NCBI GenBank assembly: GCA_964204605.1 | Contig: OZ123195.1 | Coordinates: 2,170,001-2,234,000 of the forward strand | Length of the DNA stretch: 64,000 bases | Direction: 5' to 3' | Source of the DNA: UBA961 sp014191195 | Lineage (GTDB): Bacteria; Bacteroidota; Ignavibacteria; Kapaibacteriales; UBA961 | Notes under the pieces: generated by a model | What the model was told of the DNA's origin: nothing | Databases searched by the model: none | The model's input: only the letters and a program-made list of their open reading frames with translations | Shown here: piece by piece, positions 8,983-17,460 of the stretch | Layout of the letters: each line of letters opens with the position of its first letter | How positions within the stretch are numbered: position 1 is the first letter of the stretch | Program-made: the position numbers and the translations under genes

Positions 8983-10638
8983 TTAGCTGTGATCTCCTTG
9001 AAAACAACCGGCATCGTGGGGTGTCCAGGCTTTTGCAGTAGCCCTGCCACTTATTGTTAATGCCGCTGCTGACAATGATGGTAGTGAATCTGAATAAGAA
9101 CAGATATAGGCGTCTGCAGGTAGATATGAATGAAGATAGGGGCTTCCTAAAAGCATTGCTATAACTGGTTTATCTTGTGTTATGTGGTCTAAAGCATGAA
9201 GTAAATATTCTGATAAGCCTACTGTTCCTTTATAAGACATAGGCTTAACAAATACTGCTAAAATGATGATATCTACTGCTTGTACAGAATCCCTTAATTC
9301 ATAAGCATCATTTGGTTCTATTTCAGAATTTATGAAGCCAAAATCACATTCATTCTCTAAAGTTTGAGCTAATACCCTAAAAAAAGCTACTCCTTTATCT
9401 AAGGTTTTTTGATCATCTCCATCTAAAACTGCAAAAGCTGCAAATGAAGTTTTTTCTGAAATGGGTAATAGTTTTTTTGGATCATGAATAACCAATGCTT
9501 GTTTGGCAATATCCAAAGCTAACATTGCATGATTTTCCATTGTTTTACTGTTTAAAGATATTTTTTTAGAAGTAATTTTCTTAACAATAGTATCTCTGTT
9601 TTTTTCAGAATATTCTATTGATATAGGTGCTTCAGAAATCAATCCACACCATTGTTTTGCTTTGGCAATTAAATGACAATTTTCTACAAGTAATTGATAA
9701 AAGTCTGGATCTTGTTCTGCTTTTTTTGCAACTGCATCTAATGCTTCTAAGGCATTATCTGGAACAAGTGCAATAGTAGCACCTGCTTGTAAACTTAGTA
9801 TTGTAGCCTCGGCAGAAGTATAATGTTTGCTGATTGCATGCATATCGAGGGCATCTGTAATAATAATCCCTTTAAATTTCATGTGTTGTCTTAACAAATC
9901 TACCATGATTGTAGAGGACAAAGAAGCTGGGAGCCCAGAAGGGTCTAATGCAGGAATTGATAAATGTCCTATCATTATCGATTGTACATCTGCTTCGATA
10001 GCTTTTTGAAATGGTACTAATTCTCTTTGTTGCAATTGTGTTAATGAATCATGAACAATGGGTAATGCAGAGTGAGAATCGGTAATTGTATTACCGTGTC
10101 CAGGAAAGTGTTTTGCACAAGCTAGAACAGATTGTGATTGCGTTCCTTTGATATATTCTTTGATATGTTGTTCGGCATGAGATGGATATTCTGCAAAAGA
10201 TCTAATATTAATAATTGGATTTTCTGGATGTGAGTTTATATCGCATACTGGCGCAAAATTCCAATGAACTCCAATAGTTTTTGCTTCTAAAGCTATAGCT
10301 ACTGCTGCCTTATATGTTAAATCTGGTTTTTTAGCTTGGGCAAGTGCCATTGCATGCGGAAAATCTGTCCCACCTTCTAAACGCATTGTTAAGCCATGCT
10401 CGTAATCTGCACTAAATAATAGTGGTATAGCTGCTTCTTTTTGTAATTCATCAATAAGTATAGCGGTATATTCGACATCTCCTTGAAATACGCAAAAACC
10501 ACCAATTCCTTGAGCAATTAAAGACATAATCTCTTGTTTACTAGAATCACTTTCTTGAATGGAATTAGGAACCAGCCTTGGCATTATGCATTGAGCAGCT
10601 GCTTCGCGTGGAGTAAGTTTCCAGATATGTTGAGGCAT
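8983..10638 (-). CDS. nagZ: Glycoside hydrolase family 3, NagZ-like beta-N-acetylhexosaminidase
   Basis: Probably removes N-acetylglucosamine from peptidoglycan turnover products. The NagZ signature KHFPGHGNTITDSH, which carries the mobile-loop His, is near residues 175-190, and the nucleophile Asp is near 261 in IIITDALDM. The protein has 551 residues, longer than the ~340-residue proteobacterial NagZ. The extra C-terminal portion (about 370-551) resembles a GH3 C-terminal domain. No signal peptide is seen, so it is probably cytoplasmic. An exact TAnnTTTG-like box lies 33 bases upstream. It is the first gene of a tightly spaced unit with the methyltransferase and malQ. Confidence 0.88.
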   Translation of the reverse strand: MPQHIWKLTPREAAAQCIMPRLVPNSIQESDSSKQEIMSLIAQGIGGFCVFQGDVEYTAILIDELQKEAAIPLLFSADYEHGLTMRLEGGTDFPHAMALAQAKKPDLTYKAAVAIALEAKTIGVHWNFAPVCDINSHPENPIINIRSFAEYPSHAEQHIKEYIKGTQSQSVLACAKHFPGHGNTITDSHSALPIVHDSLTQLQQRELVPFQKAIEADVQSIMIGHLSIPALDPSGLPASLSSTIMVDLLRQHMKFKGIIITDALDMHAISKHYTSAEATILSLQAGATIALVPDNALEALDAVAKKAEQDPDFYQLLVENCHLIAKAKQWCGLISEAPISIEYSEKNRDTIVKKITSKKISLNSKTMENHAMLALDIAKQALVIHDPKKLLPISEKTSFAAFAVLDGDDQKTLDKGVAFFRVLAQTLENECDFGFINSEIEPNDAYELRDSVQAVDIIILAVFVKPMSYKGTVGLSEYLLHALDHITQDKPVIAMLLGSPYLHSYLPADAYICSYSDSLPSLSAAALTISGRATAKAWTPHDAGCFQGDHS

Positions 10639-10670
10639 AGTTTAGAAATAGAATAGAGGAATAGTATGTG

Positions 10671-10678
10671 CAAAATTA
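10671..10678 (-). promoter_or_regulatory. Putative -7 promoter box (TAATTTTG) of the nagZ-rsmB-malQ unit
   Basis: The reverse strand carries TAATTTTG, an exact TAnnTTTG match, 33 bases upstream of the NagZ-like ATG. This would give a leader of about 26 bases. No matching -33 TTTG was found at 19-21 bases spacing. Confidence 0.4.
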
Positions 10679-10739
10679 GATAATGTATGCTTTATTATTA
10701 TAGATTATCAAAAGAAATACTAGCAAAAAGAGAAATGAA

Positions 10740-13700
10740 TTATCGTTTACGGAATGAAGATACCATTACAAAATATCCAGGAATGGTATAAAGCGTTAAA
10801 ATTAAAGAGAAAATCAAGCCACCAATAACAGCGATTCCCATAGAAATACGGCTTTGAGAGCCACCCCCAATTGCAAGAGCAATAGGTAAAACACCTAAAA
10901 TTGTTGCAAGTGATGTCATTAATATTGGACGAAATCTGCCGCTTGCTGCCTCTATCACTGCTTCAAATGCTGGTAAAGATGTATTTTTTTTATGTGCAAA
11001 TTCTATGATAAGAATAGCATTTTTAGTTACTAAACCAATCAGCATAATGATGCCGATTTCACTAAAAATATTAAGTGTTTGTTTAAAAAGCCATAAAGAA
11101 AATACTGCACCTGCCAAAGCCATGGGTACACATAAAAGAATAATTAATGGGTCGACAAAACTTTCGAATTGAGCAGCCAATACAAGATAAATCAGAATTA
11201 ATGCAAGGATAAAAGCAAAAAGTAAACTAGATGAGCTTTCTGCGAAGTCTTTAGATGGCCCCGTTAAAGCTGTGGTAAAAGAAGGATCTAATTGAGTATA
11301 AGCAATTGATTTCATAGCACTTATACCATTTCCTAAAGTATAGCCTTCGGCTAAGCCTGCAGAAACAGTTGCAGAAACTGATCTATTATAATGGTATACA
11401 GATGGTGGGGCACTACTTTCATTAAAATGTGTAACATTATGTAATTGAACAAGCGAACCTGTATTAGATTTTACATACATAGATTGAATATCAATAATAT
11501 CATTTCTTGTATTTCTTTCTGCCTGGCCAATTACTTGATATTGCCTTCCATCTTTTACAAAATAACCATAGCGTTGTCCAGCTAAGGCAAATTGCAATGT
11601 TTGTGCAATATCACTTGTATATACTCCTAATGATCTAGCTTTTTCTCTATCAATAGACACTCTGAGTTCTGGTTTGGTAAATTTTAAATTAACATCTACG
11701 ATGGCAAATTCTGGTCTTTTAGAAGCTTCCTCTAAAAATCCAGGTAAGATTGAACGTAATTTTTCTAAATCTGATGCTTGAATTACAAATTGAACAGGAA
11801 GTCCGGCTTGGCCAGCACCAGCAGTAGATATTGTTTGTTCTTGAATCACCACGCCTTTTGCTGCAGGTAATTGTTTAATTAATCGATTAACTTGGTCTGC
11901 AATCTGCATTTGACTTCTTTTTCTATCTTTTGGATTCACTAGCATCAATCGAGTCATTGCTGTATTTGTAGAACTTGTGCCGAAAGTTGGTGAAGTTACT
12001 GTTAGAATCGAGCTTTTTTCGGGGATTGAATCCATTAATAGGCTATAAATAGAATGCACATAAGAATCCATAAATTCGAATGTTGCTCCCTCGTGTGCAG
12101 TTGCGCTTATTCTCATCCTACTTTTATCTTGTAAAGGAGCAATTTCTGAACTTAAGTCCTTTCCAAAAAACCATATCATTAAAAAAGAAAAGAAGGTAAT
12201 GAGAAGGGTATATACAGGTTTTTTTAGGAAGGATTCAAGAGAGTTTTTATATGCTTGAATACATCTTAGTAATATATTTTCTGACCATATATATAATGAT
12301 CCATGCTTTTCTACAGGTTTTATAAGCCTAGAACTTAGCATTGGAGTTAATGTTAACGATACAAAAGCAGAAATAAGAACAGATCCAGCTACAACTATTC
12401 CAAATTCTCTAAAAAGTCTACCTGTTAATCCTTGTAAAAAGATAATTGGAAGAAAAACTGCCGCTAATGTGATTGTGGTAGACAAAACAGCAAAAAAGAT
12501 CTCTTTGGCACCTTCATGCGATGCTTGTAAGGGGTCCATTCCTTGTTCGGTTTTTGAAAAGATATTTTCTAAAACCACAATGGCATCATCAACAACAAGT
12601 CCTGTAGCTAATACAATACCTAATAGAGTAAGAACATTTATTGAATAATCTAAAACATACATTATAAAGAATGTACCAATCAAAGAGATAGGGATAGCCA
12701 AAACAGGAATGAGAGTTGTGCGCCAATTTCTAAGAAAAACAAAAAGGATTAATACAACCAAAAGGAATGCAATGAATAATGTTTCAGCAACCTCTGTAAG
12801 TGAGTCTTTAATTGATTCTGTGGTATCAAGCAGGATTGTTAAACGAAGATCTTCGGGTAAGTCTTGTTTAATTTGATCTATTCTTTTATAAAATTCTTTA
12901 GCGATTGCTATATGATTAGCCCCGGGTTGAGGAGTAATAGCAATACCAAACATTGGCTTACCATTTGTTCTTAAAATTGTTTTGATATTTTCTGCTTCTA
13001 GTCTAGCTATTCCTATATCAGAAAATTTGACTGTTTTTCCATCAAAAGATCGAATAATCAGATTATTGAAATCTTCAATAGTTTGAAATCTTCCCAAAGT
13101 TCTTACTGTAACTTCGGTAGTATTTCCTTCTACACTACCAGAAGGTAATTCTATATTTTCTTTATCTAAAGCATATTTTACATCTAAAGGAGTAAGCCCA
13201 TAAGCAGAAAGTTTTTGAGGATTCATCCATAATCGCATTGCATATTTTTTTTCACCCCAAATACGTATTTCACTAACTCCTGGAATTGTTTGTAAGCTTT
13301 TTCTAATCGTATTTGTAGCTATATCGCTTATTTCTAAGATATCTCTTTCATCGCTTTGTACTGTAACTACAAGTATTGCATCACTATTTGCATCAGCTTT
13401 TGATACAGTTGGTGGGTCCATATCAGCTGGTAATTGTCTTTGCGATCTCGAAACTCTATCTCTTACATCATTGGCGGCATTTTCTAAACCACTTCCTAAT
13501 TCAAATTCTGCTGTAATTGTACATGCGCCATCTCGGCTAATTGAAATAAGTGAAGTAATGCCAGCTATACCATTAAGAGATTCTTCTAAAGGTTCTGTGA
13601 TTTTTGATTCAATAATATCAGCATTTGCACCAGGATACACTGCATTAACAGTGATAATTGGTGGGTCTACAGCAGGAAATTCTCTAATTCCTAAATATGT

Positions 13701-13787
13701 ATAGCCAATTGCGCCAAAAAGGACAATTACTATAGACATCACGATAGTAAGAACTGGCCTTGAAATACTGATAGAGGATAATTGCAT
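10740..13787 (-). CDS. RND multidrug efflux pump, HAE1/AcrB-like inner-membrane subunit
   Basis: A 1015-residue proton-driven efflux transporter of the resistance-nodulation-division family. It starts with the family N-terminus SISRPVLTIVMSIVIVLFG, has twelve predicted transmembrane segments split by two large periplasmic loops, and keeps the proton-relay pair in GLVVDDAIVVLENIF (transmembrane segment 4) and the Lys in GLVTKNAILIIEF (segment 10). It would normally pair with a periplasmic adaptor and a TolC-like channel. Neither gene is adjacent: the neighbours are tcdA (6 bases upstream) and the start of the NagZ-like gene. Partners must be elsewhere. The drug or lipid substrate cannot be predicted. 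Confidence 0.93.
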   Translation of the reverse strand: MQLSSISISRPVLTIVMSIVIVLFGAIGYTYLGIREFPAVDPPIITVNAVYPGANADIIESKITEPLEESLNGIAGITSLISISRDGACTITAEFELGSGLENAANDVRDRVSRSQRQLPADMDPPTVSKADANSDAILVVTVQSDERDILEISDIATNTIRKSLQTIPGVSEIRIWGEKKYAMRLWMNPQKLSAYGLTPLDVKYALDKENIELPSGSVEGNTTEVTVRTLGRFQTIEDFNNLIIRSFDGKTVKFSDIGIARLEAENIKTILRTNGKPMFGIAITPQPGANHIAIAKEFYKRIDQIKQDLPEDLRLTILLDTTESIKDSLTEVAETLFIAFLLVVLILFVFLRNWRTTLIPVLAIPISLIGTFFIMYVLDYSINVLTLLGIVLATGLVVDDAIVVLENIFSKTEQGMDPLQASHEGAKEIFFAVLSTTITLAAVFLPIIFLQGLTGRLFREFGIVVAGSVLISAFVSLTLTPMLSSRLIKPVEKHGSLYIWSENILLRCIQAYKNSLESFLKKPVYTLLITFFSFLMIWFFGKDLSSEIAPLQDKSRMRISATAHEGATFEFMDSYVHSIYSLLMDSIPEKSSILTVTSPTFGTSSTNTAMTRLMLVNPKDRKRSQMQIADQVNRLIKQLPAAKGVVIQEQTISTAGAGQAGLPVQFVIQASDLEKLRSILPGFLEEASKRPEFAIVDVNLKFTKPELRVSIDREKARSLGVYTSDIAQTLQFALAGQRYGYFVKDGRQYQVIGQAERNTRNDIIDIQSMYVKSNTGSLVQLHNVTHFNESSAPPSVYHYNRSVSATVSAGLAEGYTLGNGISAMKSIAYTQLDPSFTTALTGPSKDFAESSSSLLFAFILALILIYLVLAAQFESFVDPLIILLCVPMALAGAVFSLWLFKQTLNIFSEIGIIMLIGLVTKNAILIIEFAHKKNTSLPAFEAVIEAASGRFRPILMTSLATILGVLPIALAIGGGSQSRISMGIAVIGGLIFSLILTLYTIPGYFVMVSSFRKR

Positions 13788-13793
13788 GTATGC

Positions 13794-14579
13794 TTATTCT
13801 TTTATATGTTGTTCTAGAATAGGAACAGGTTTTTTTAGATGTATCGTGCCCATTAAATCTCTTAATACCACCGATGCACAATGTCCACCAAATAATGCTG
13901 GTATATAGGAAACTGTTCCATAATAAGAGCGCTTATTTAATGTATTTTCTGTTAACTGCATAGCTTGTTCAGAAACCTCTTCGGGTGAAAATACTGCTGT
14001 AATACCAGATCTGATGCCACTTCTATATAATTTTTTCTTTAAATATCTGGCAAGCTTACAATGGTGAACTTGATTAAAGTCTGCAATGTCTATCAATGTG
14101 GGGTCTGTTTTACCACCCGCGCCCATTGAACTAACAATCGGATAGCCTTTTGCATATGCTTTTTTTAATAAACTTATCTTAGGTGCTAAAGTATCGATAC
14201 AATCTACTACATAATCAAAATTAGGGACTAATATTTCATCAATAATTTCACGCATGATAAATGTATTATGAACAGTTAATCGCAAATCCGGATTTATATC
14301 TAATAATCTTTCTTGCATGATTTCTGTTTTCCATTTGCCAATTGTAGACACCAAAGCTGGTAATTGTCTATTGCGATTTGTTGTATCTACTGTGTCTCCA
14401 TCTACAATTGTTAAGGCCCCAATTCCACCGCGAACTAAGAATTCGGCAGCATATGAGCCCACGCCGCCTAGGCCGACAACTAATACATGTTTATCTAATA
14501 ATGAACCTAATGTATCATTACCAAATAATAAGGCAGAACGACTATTCCAATGTGGAACTTTTGATTCAGATATGTCCAT
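13794..14579 (-). CDS. tcdA: tRNA threonylcarbamoyladenosine dehydratase (ThiF/E1-like)
   Basis: ATP-dependent cyclisation of t6A37 to ct6A in tRNAs reading ANN codons. The E1-like nucleotide fold has VLVVGLGGVGSYAAEFLVRG near residues 31-50, followed by the acidic IVDGDTVDTTNRNRQ segment. The VSSMGAGGKTDPT and DPTLIDIADF motifs are typical of TcdA/CsdL rather than MoeB or ThiF, and no ThiS/MoaD partner is nearby. Its 261 residues match the family. It overlaps the upstream TatD-like gene by 14 bases and is followed 6 bases later by the RND pump. tsaE at 41.4 kb belongs to the same modification pathway. Confidence 0.88.
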   Translation of the reverse strand: MDISESKVPHWNSRSALLFGNDTLGSLLDKHVLVVGLGGVGSYAAEFLVRGGIGALTIVDGDTVDTTNRNRQLPALVSTIGKWKTEIMQERLLDINPDLRLTVHNTFIMREIIDEILVPNFDYVVDCIDTLAPKISLLKKAYAKGYPIVSSMGAGGKTDPTLIDIADFNQVHHCKLARYLKKKLYRSGIRSGITAVFSPEEVSEQAMQLTENTLNKRSYYGTVSYIPALFGGHCASVVLRDLMGTIHLKKPVPILEQHIKE

Positions 14580-15252
14580 AAATTGAGTGTATTGTATGTT
14601 CTATTGAAAAAGTTAAATCTTCTAATGTCATTTGTTTTGCTTTTGATGCTGCTTTGTAGATTTCTGAAATTGATACTGTAGATATATCTGTTTCAAATAC
14701 TAATTGCTTATCTGGTATCATGTTCATCATATCTACTATAGATTGTCGATTATCTAATAAAACGACTCCAATGCTAAGAATCATATTTCTGTTCAATAAT
14801 AATTCTGCAATTTCTGGATTTCTATTGAATCCATGAACTATCCATGGCATTTTTGGGCTAAAATCTTTATGAATTCTTAATAATTCATTAAATGCTTTTA
14901 CGCAATGAATTATTAATGGTTTCTTTAATGTTTCTGATAATTCTGCATGTTTAATAAATATTGTTTCTTGCGCAGACATGTCAGCTTTTGCATATCGATC
15001 TAATCCACATTCACCAATACCGATAATCGATTGTGCATGTTCTTTTATGAAAGAAAAAAAACTATCTATATTTACAACATGACAATTCCACGGATGAATG
15101 CCAATTGTATAGAGTGAATATTTATTGATATTATTAAGAATATGAAATTGCTCTTTAGGCAATGATATATCTAATGAAATGATAGGTTTTGACAGCTCTT
15201 TATCATGCTGTACACTATAAGAATTTATATGTGTATGATTATTAAAAAACAC
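14566..15252 (-). CDS. TatD-family metal-dependent hydrolase, short paralogue
   Basis: A putative metal-dependent DNase or hydrolase with a TIM-barrel fold. The metal ligands of the family are all recognisable: HTH near the N-terminus (NNHTHI), GIGECGLD, IIHCVKA, WIVHGF and the late Asp in FETDIS. At 228 residues it is shorter than canonical TatD (about 260), with reduced loops, like the short TatD relatives found in Bacteroidota. The start at GTG 15252 gives MFFNNHTHI, and a TTG lies just upstream, so the first residues are uncertain. It overlaps tcdA, which suggests co-translation. A second, canonical TatD is at 40-41 kb. Confidence 0.78.
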   Translation of the reverse strand: MFFNNHTHINSYSVQHDKELSKPIISLDISLPKEQFHILNNINKYSLYTIGIHPWNCHVVNIDSFFSFIKEHAQSIIGIGECGLDRYAKADMSAQETIFIKHAELSETLKKPLIIHCVKAFNELLRIHKDFSPKMPWIVHGFNRNPEIAELLLNRNMILSIGVVLLDNRQSIVDMMNMIPDKQLVFETDISTVSISEIYKAASKAKQMTLEDLTFSIEHTIHSIYGHI

Positions 15253-15268
15253 AATTTTGCTAAAAATA

Positions 15269-15299
15269 TTTGCAAAAGGTAAAAAAATCTCTATTTTCG
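15269..15299 (+). promoter_or_regulatory. Promoter of tRNA-Thr (TTTG -33, TATTTTCG -7)
   Basis: TTTG at 15269-15272 and TATTTTCG at 15292-15299 are separated by 19 bases. This fits the Bacteroidota housekeeping promoter (TTTG, 19-21 bases, TAnnTTTG) with one mismatch. It would start transcription about 20 bases before the mature 5' end of tRNA-Thr. It is the best-formed promoter in the window. Confidence 0.6.
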
Positions 15300-15323
15300 C
15301 ATCTCGATTTTAGAGAGCAAGAA

Positions 15324-15396
15324 GCCAACTTAGCTCAGCTGGTAGAGCAGCTGATTTGTAATCAGCAGGTCATCGGTTCAAGTCCGATAGTTGGCT
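15324..15396 (+). tRNA. tRNA-Thr (anticodon UGU)
   Basis: A 73-base cloverleaf. The acceptor stem is GCCAACT/AGTTGGC, the D-stem GCTC/GAGC, the anticodon stem GCTGA/TCAGC with loop TTTGTAA, and the T-stem ATCGG/CCGAT with loop TTCAAGT. The discriminator is T73. The anticodon TGT reads ACA threonine codons, and A37 is the position modified to t6A. The CCA end is not encoded. It is preceded by its own promoter and followed by a strong terminator, so it is a monocistronic unit. Confidence 0.97.
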
Positions 15397-15400
15397 CTCA

Positions 15401-15430
15401 AGCCGGAATAGTTAATATTCCGGCTTTTTT
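15401..15430 (+). terminator. Rho-independent terminator after tRNA-Thr
   Basis: A perfect 10-base-pair stem (AGCCGGAATA pairing with TATTCCGGCT) with a 5-base loop GTTAA is followed directly by a run of T. It begins 5 bases after the tRNA. Confidence 0.93.
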
Positions 15431-15498
15431 ATTTATATGCAAAGTTAGTAAACTGACACTTGATACTTGATTTTGTCTTATTTCTTTTTTGATTTCTT

Positions 15499-16806
15499 AT
15501 GTCTCAAAAAGATTCGATTCAGGATTTACTTAACTATTTATTTTCTCTTCATCGCTTTGGTATAAAGCCTGGTTTAGATAGAATACAGTTTTTATTGTCT
15601 TTTTTAGAAAATCCTGAAACCTTGTATCCATGCATTCATGTTGCTGGAACCAATGGAAAGGGTTCTGTATGTTCCATTTTAGCATCAATTTTACAAAGTG
15701 CAGGATATAAAACTGGCTTATATACTTCGCCTCATATACGCTTATTTAATGAAAGAATAAGAATAAATGGAGAGTGTATTCCTAATGAAGATATTGCCCG
15801 TTTAGCCTCTAAGTTGATGCCTGAAATTGAAAAAGAACATACTACATTTTTTGAAGTTACTACTGCAATGGCTTTTGCTTGGTTTGCAGAGCAGAATGTA
15901 GATATTGCAATTATAGAAACTGGCATGGGTGGAAGATTAGATGCTACTAATGTTATCGAATCGCCATTAGCTACAATCATTACCTCTATAGATTTAGATC
16001 ATACTGAATATTTAGGGTCTGATTTACTTTCTATTGCGGGCGAAAAATCAGGTATTATGAAAAAAGGTTCACCTATTATTATAGGAGAATCTAGAATCGA
16101 ATTACTGTCGTTTTTTAAAAGTTTTGCAATACATAAACAAGCATCTTCTTGTATAGTTATAGATGAAAAATCTGCTGTACATTCTGTTCTATATAATAAA
16201 GATCTTTCTATGAACGTAGATCTTTCTATTGGAAATCAGAAGTATGTAGAAGTAAAATCAGAAAGAGCTGGCCTTCATCAAATTCGAAATATTCAAACTG
16301 CTCTTCTTACTTTACATGAAATATCTGCATTATTCCCATGTGATGAGCTTTCCATAAGAAAAGGTTTAGCATTCACTTCTTTGATTTCTGGTATTCATGG
16401 TAGAATTCAATTATTACAGACAAATCCTCCTATAATAATTGATGTTGGGCATAATCCTGCTTGTATTAAGCGTCTTCTTGAAACAATAGATATGTGTGGT
16501 TATTCACATAATAAATGGCAAATAGTGTTTGGTGCTATGTCTGATAAGCCTATACAAGAAATGCTTGGATTATTTGCGCCTTATTGTGATGTTTTATTAG
16601 CATGCTCGCCTGATATAGAAAGGGCCATGCCGGCTTCACAACTAGCTTTATTATCTAAAGACTTTATACAGGATACTGAATATTTTCAATCTGTTGCCGA
16701 TGCAGTTTATAAAGGAATTGATTCAAAAAAACCATTGCTAATTACGGGATCATTTTATCTAGCAGAAGAAGCATTCCGCGCTTTAGATACAATTCAACTC
16801 ACGTAA
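15499..16806 (+). CDS. folC: Bifunctional folylpolyglutamate synthase / dihydrofolate synthase
   Basis: Adds glutamate to dihydropteroate and extends folate polyglutamates in the cytoplasm. The ATP-binding motif HVAGTNGKGSVCSIL is near residues 44-58, followed by YTSPHIRLFNERIRI and the metal-binding ETGMGGRLDATNVI. The C-terminal Mur ligase-like domain has IIDVGHNPACIKRL. Its 435 residues are typical. The ATG at 15499 is the only good start. It is a single plus-strand gene between the tRNA-Thr terminator and a convergent HEPN-like gene 12 bases away. Folates made here feed PurH. Confidence 0.95.
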   Translation: MSQKDSIQDLLNYLFSLHRFGIKPGLDRIQFLLSFLENPETLYPCIHVAGTNGKGSVCSILASILQSAGYKTGLYTSPHIRLFNERIRINGECIPNEDIARLASKLMPEIEKEHTTFFEVTTAMAFAWFAEQNVDIAIIETGMGGRLDATNVIESPLATIITSIDLDHTEYLGSDLLSIAGEKSGIMKKGSPIIIGESRIELLSFFKSFAIHKQASSCIVIDEKSAVHSVLYNKDLSMNVDLSIGNQKYVEVKSERAGLHQIRNIQTALLTLHEISALFPCDELSIRKGLAFTSLISGIHGRIQLLQTNPPIIIDVGHNPACIKRLLETIDMCGYSHNKWQIVFGAMSDKPIQEMLGLFAPYCDVLLACSPDIERAMPASQLALLSKDFIQDTEYFQSVADAVYKGIDSKKPLLITGSFYLAEEAFRALDTIQLT

Positions 16807-16818
16807 AAACATTCAAAG

Positions 16819-17457
16819 TTATAATGGTGGATACATTAATAATCCCCAATCGACATCTGGATTCTGAATAATGATATTCATAATAATTGGCACAAATTGA
16901 TTCATTATAAGTAGGCATTGTTGTAATTGTTGACGGTTCATTTTTCCGCCATGCGTAGACCCACCATGAGTAAGTTGATTTCTCAGAATATAAATTCTTT
17001 CAATCACTGTCATGCAGTATAAAAGAATATTCCTTTGCTCTTTACATTGTTTTGCTTTCTGTATTGATTGTTCAAAATTAAATTCCCATTCTGTATCATC
17101 ACCATGTACCGTCTGCCAAAAATCCCGAAATAAATAAGGATTGTCAATAATATCTTCTGCTTGTTCAAAACAATCTTCCCACAAACATTGAGATATACTA
17201 TTATGCTTATCATGATCAATAAGTTTAGATAAGAATTCCCACATTTTTCCCCTTTCATCTTTATATATTTCTTCTAGTAAAGAAGCATAGCAAGCATTAA
17301 AAGATGTCCACAAACACATAAAACGTAAATCATCTGATAAAGATTCGTTTTCTGAAGCCTTTAGCCAAGAAATACCCCTATGAACTCGAGTTCTTGTATC
17401 TTCATTTATTATAGAAGATTGTATTAAGCGAATCTTCAATTCATGTGATATGCTCAT
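16819..17457 (-). CDS. HEPN-like domain protein with an R-x4-H motif
   Basis: A 212-residue all-helical, soluble protein without close recognition. Near residues 160-180 it contains RNQLTHGGSTHGG. The R-x4-H pattern (Arg, Asn, then His) is the hallmark of HEPN domains, many of which are metal-independent RNases in toxin-antitoxin, abortive-infection and RNA-processing systems. The N-terminal helix with FMCLWTSFNACYASLLE also resembles the entry helix of larger HEPN proteins. It begins 3 bases after the M28 peptidase stop, and an AGGA ribosome site overlaps that stop, so it belongs to the ybbR-dnaG-M28 transcription unit. No antitoxin-like partner is adjacent. The fold call is by motif only and RNase activity is inference. 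Confidence 0.55.
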   Translation of the reverse strand: MSISHELKIRLIQSSIINEDTRTRVHRGISWLKASENESLSDDLRFMCLWTSFNACYASLLEEIYKDERGKMWEFLSKLIDHDKHNSISQCLWEDCFEQAEDIIDNPYLFRDFWQTVHGDDTEWEFNFEQSIQKAKQCKEQRNILLYCMTVIERIYILRNQLTHGGSTHGGKMNRQQLQQCLLIMNQFVPIIMNIIIQNPDVDWGLLMYPPL

Positions 17458-17460
17458 TCT

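Noticed and set aside
8982..9050. N-terminal extension of the RsmB-like methyltransferase
   Set aside because: It overlaps the end of the NagZ-like gene; an AAGGAGAT site and ATG right after that gene's stop give a better start.
16819..17457. Type II toxin-antitoxin pair with the HEPN-like gene
   Set aside because: No small MNT-type or other antitoxin gene lies next to it; the neighbours are a peptidase gene and folC.
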